Below are positions 63,350 through 64,000 of a stretch of DNA of 64,000 nt, piece after piece; the stretch's first letter is position 1; every line of letters starts with the position of its first letter. The stretch spans positions 558,001-622,000 of the forward strand of contig NZ_CP106793.1 in the NCBI RefSeq assembly GCF_025642135.1, in the 5' to 3' direction. The notes under the pieces were generated by a model that saw nothing but the letters and a program-made list of their open reading frames with translations, was not told the origin of the DNA and searched no databases. The stretch comes from Streptomyces cynarae (GTDB lineage Bacteria; Actinomycetota; Actinomycetes; Streptomycetales; Streptomycetaceae). The position numbers and the translations under genes are program-made.

Positions 63350-64000
63350 CGGCGCTGTGGCTGACCGCCGGACTGTTCCGGCTGCTCGCCCAGGACGCGC
63401 CGGACTGTTTCCGGGGCCTTCGCCAGGTGTGGACCGGCGGTGACGTCGTGCCCGCCCAGGCGGTGCGCCGGGTGCTGGCCGCGTGCCCCGGCCTGACCGT
63501 GGTGGACGGCTACGGGCCCACCGAGACCACGACCTTCGCGACGTCCTTCCCCCTCGGCGACCCGGCGACGGTGCCCGGCACCGTGCCCATCGGCCATCCA
63601 CTGGACGACATGCGCGTCCACGTCCTCGACACCCGGCTCAGGAACGTACCGCCGGGCTGGGCGGGCGAGCTGTACATCGCCGGCGAGGGCGTGGCGCGCG
63701 GCTATCTCGGGCGTCCCGGCGACACTGCGGCCCGCTTCCTCGCCGACCCCTTCGGTCCGCCCGGCACCCGGATGTACCGCACGGGCGACCTGGCCCGGCG
63801 ACGGCCGGACGGCACAGTGGAGTTCCTGGGACGTGCCGACGACCAGGTGAAGATCCGCGGGTTCCGGGTCGAGCCCGGCGAGACCGAGGCCGCGCTCGCG
63901 ACCCACCCGGACGTCGTGGACGTGGCCGTGCTGGCGCGCGAGGACCGGCCGGGTGCCAAGCGGCTCGTGGCCTACGTGGTCGGTCCGGCCGGCGACGACC

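Overview
The window is high-GC DNA with Streptomyces-type gene organisation: GTG starts, purine-rich ribosome binding sites, ATGA/GTGA-coupled operons and very long shadow frames. It comes from Streptomyces or a close actinomycete. It has two halves: an accessory housekeeping and regulatory region (about 1-25000) and the left part of a large, apparently uncharacterised non-ribosomal peptide (NRPS) gene cluster (about 25000-64000, running off the right edge).

Region 1-8553 is one minus-strand gene for a giant secreted YD-repeat (RHS-like) protein with three LamG-fold inserts. Its C-terminal tip lies beyond the left edge. Region 9391-24851 holds small unrelated units: a RibD_C/dihydrofolate-reductase-like protein, a DUF4287 protein, a NodB-family deacetylase-like protein, an acyltransferase remnant, a methyltransferase, a tightly coupled GntR/ABC ATPase/ABC permease operon, an inositol-monophosphatase-like protein with altered metal ligands, a DUF2975 membrane protein/XRE regulator pair behind tandem palindromes, a TetX-like FAD monooxygenase divergent from a TetR regulator over a perfect 12-bp-arm operator, a GNAT acetyltransferase with a hairpin/T-tract in its leader, a TPR-like protein bracketed by two inverted transposase remnants, a methyltransferase, a permease with a His-rich tail and a SUKH-like protein.

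The NRPS region reads left to right: type II thioesterase, a decayed condensation-domain fragment on the other strand, a cytochrome P450, a cytosolic penicillin-binding-protein-like serine hydrolase best explained as a stand-alone PBP-type (SurE/MppK-like) peptide cyclase, then two giant NRPS genes. The first (30398-48987) encodes A-T / C-A-T-E / C-A-T-E / C-A-T-E / C-A-T. The second (from 49001) encodes C-A-T-E / C-A-T / C-A-T-E / C-A... and leaves the window. Each is broken once in this sequence, at a CCC where the conserved protein sequence requires CCCC (36681-36683 and 63124-63126). Both breaks look like homopolymer undercalls, so each gene is probably intact.

Specificity codes read by eye give the partial pattern X-(D)Y-(D)Val-(D)Y-X-(D)B-Thr-(D)B'-Val. 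X is an unassigned hydrophobic-code residue used twice, Y an unassigned residue used twice with an identical code, and B/B' likely polar or basic residues. Val and Thr are the confident calls. The first module has no condensation or acylating domain, so the peptide should start with a free amine. This fits head-to-tail closure by the PBP-like enzyme. The cluster's later modules, transporters, regulators and precursor genes must lie to the right.
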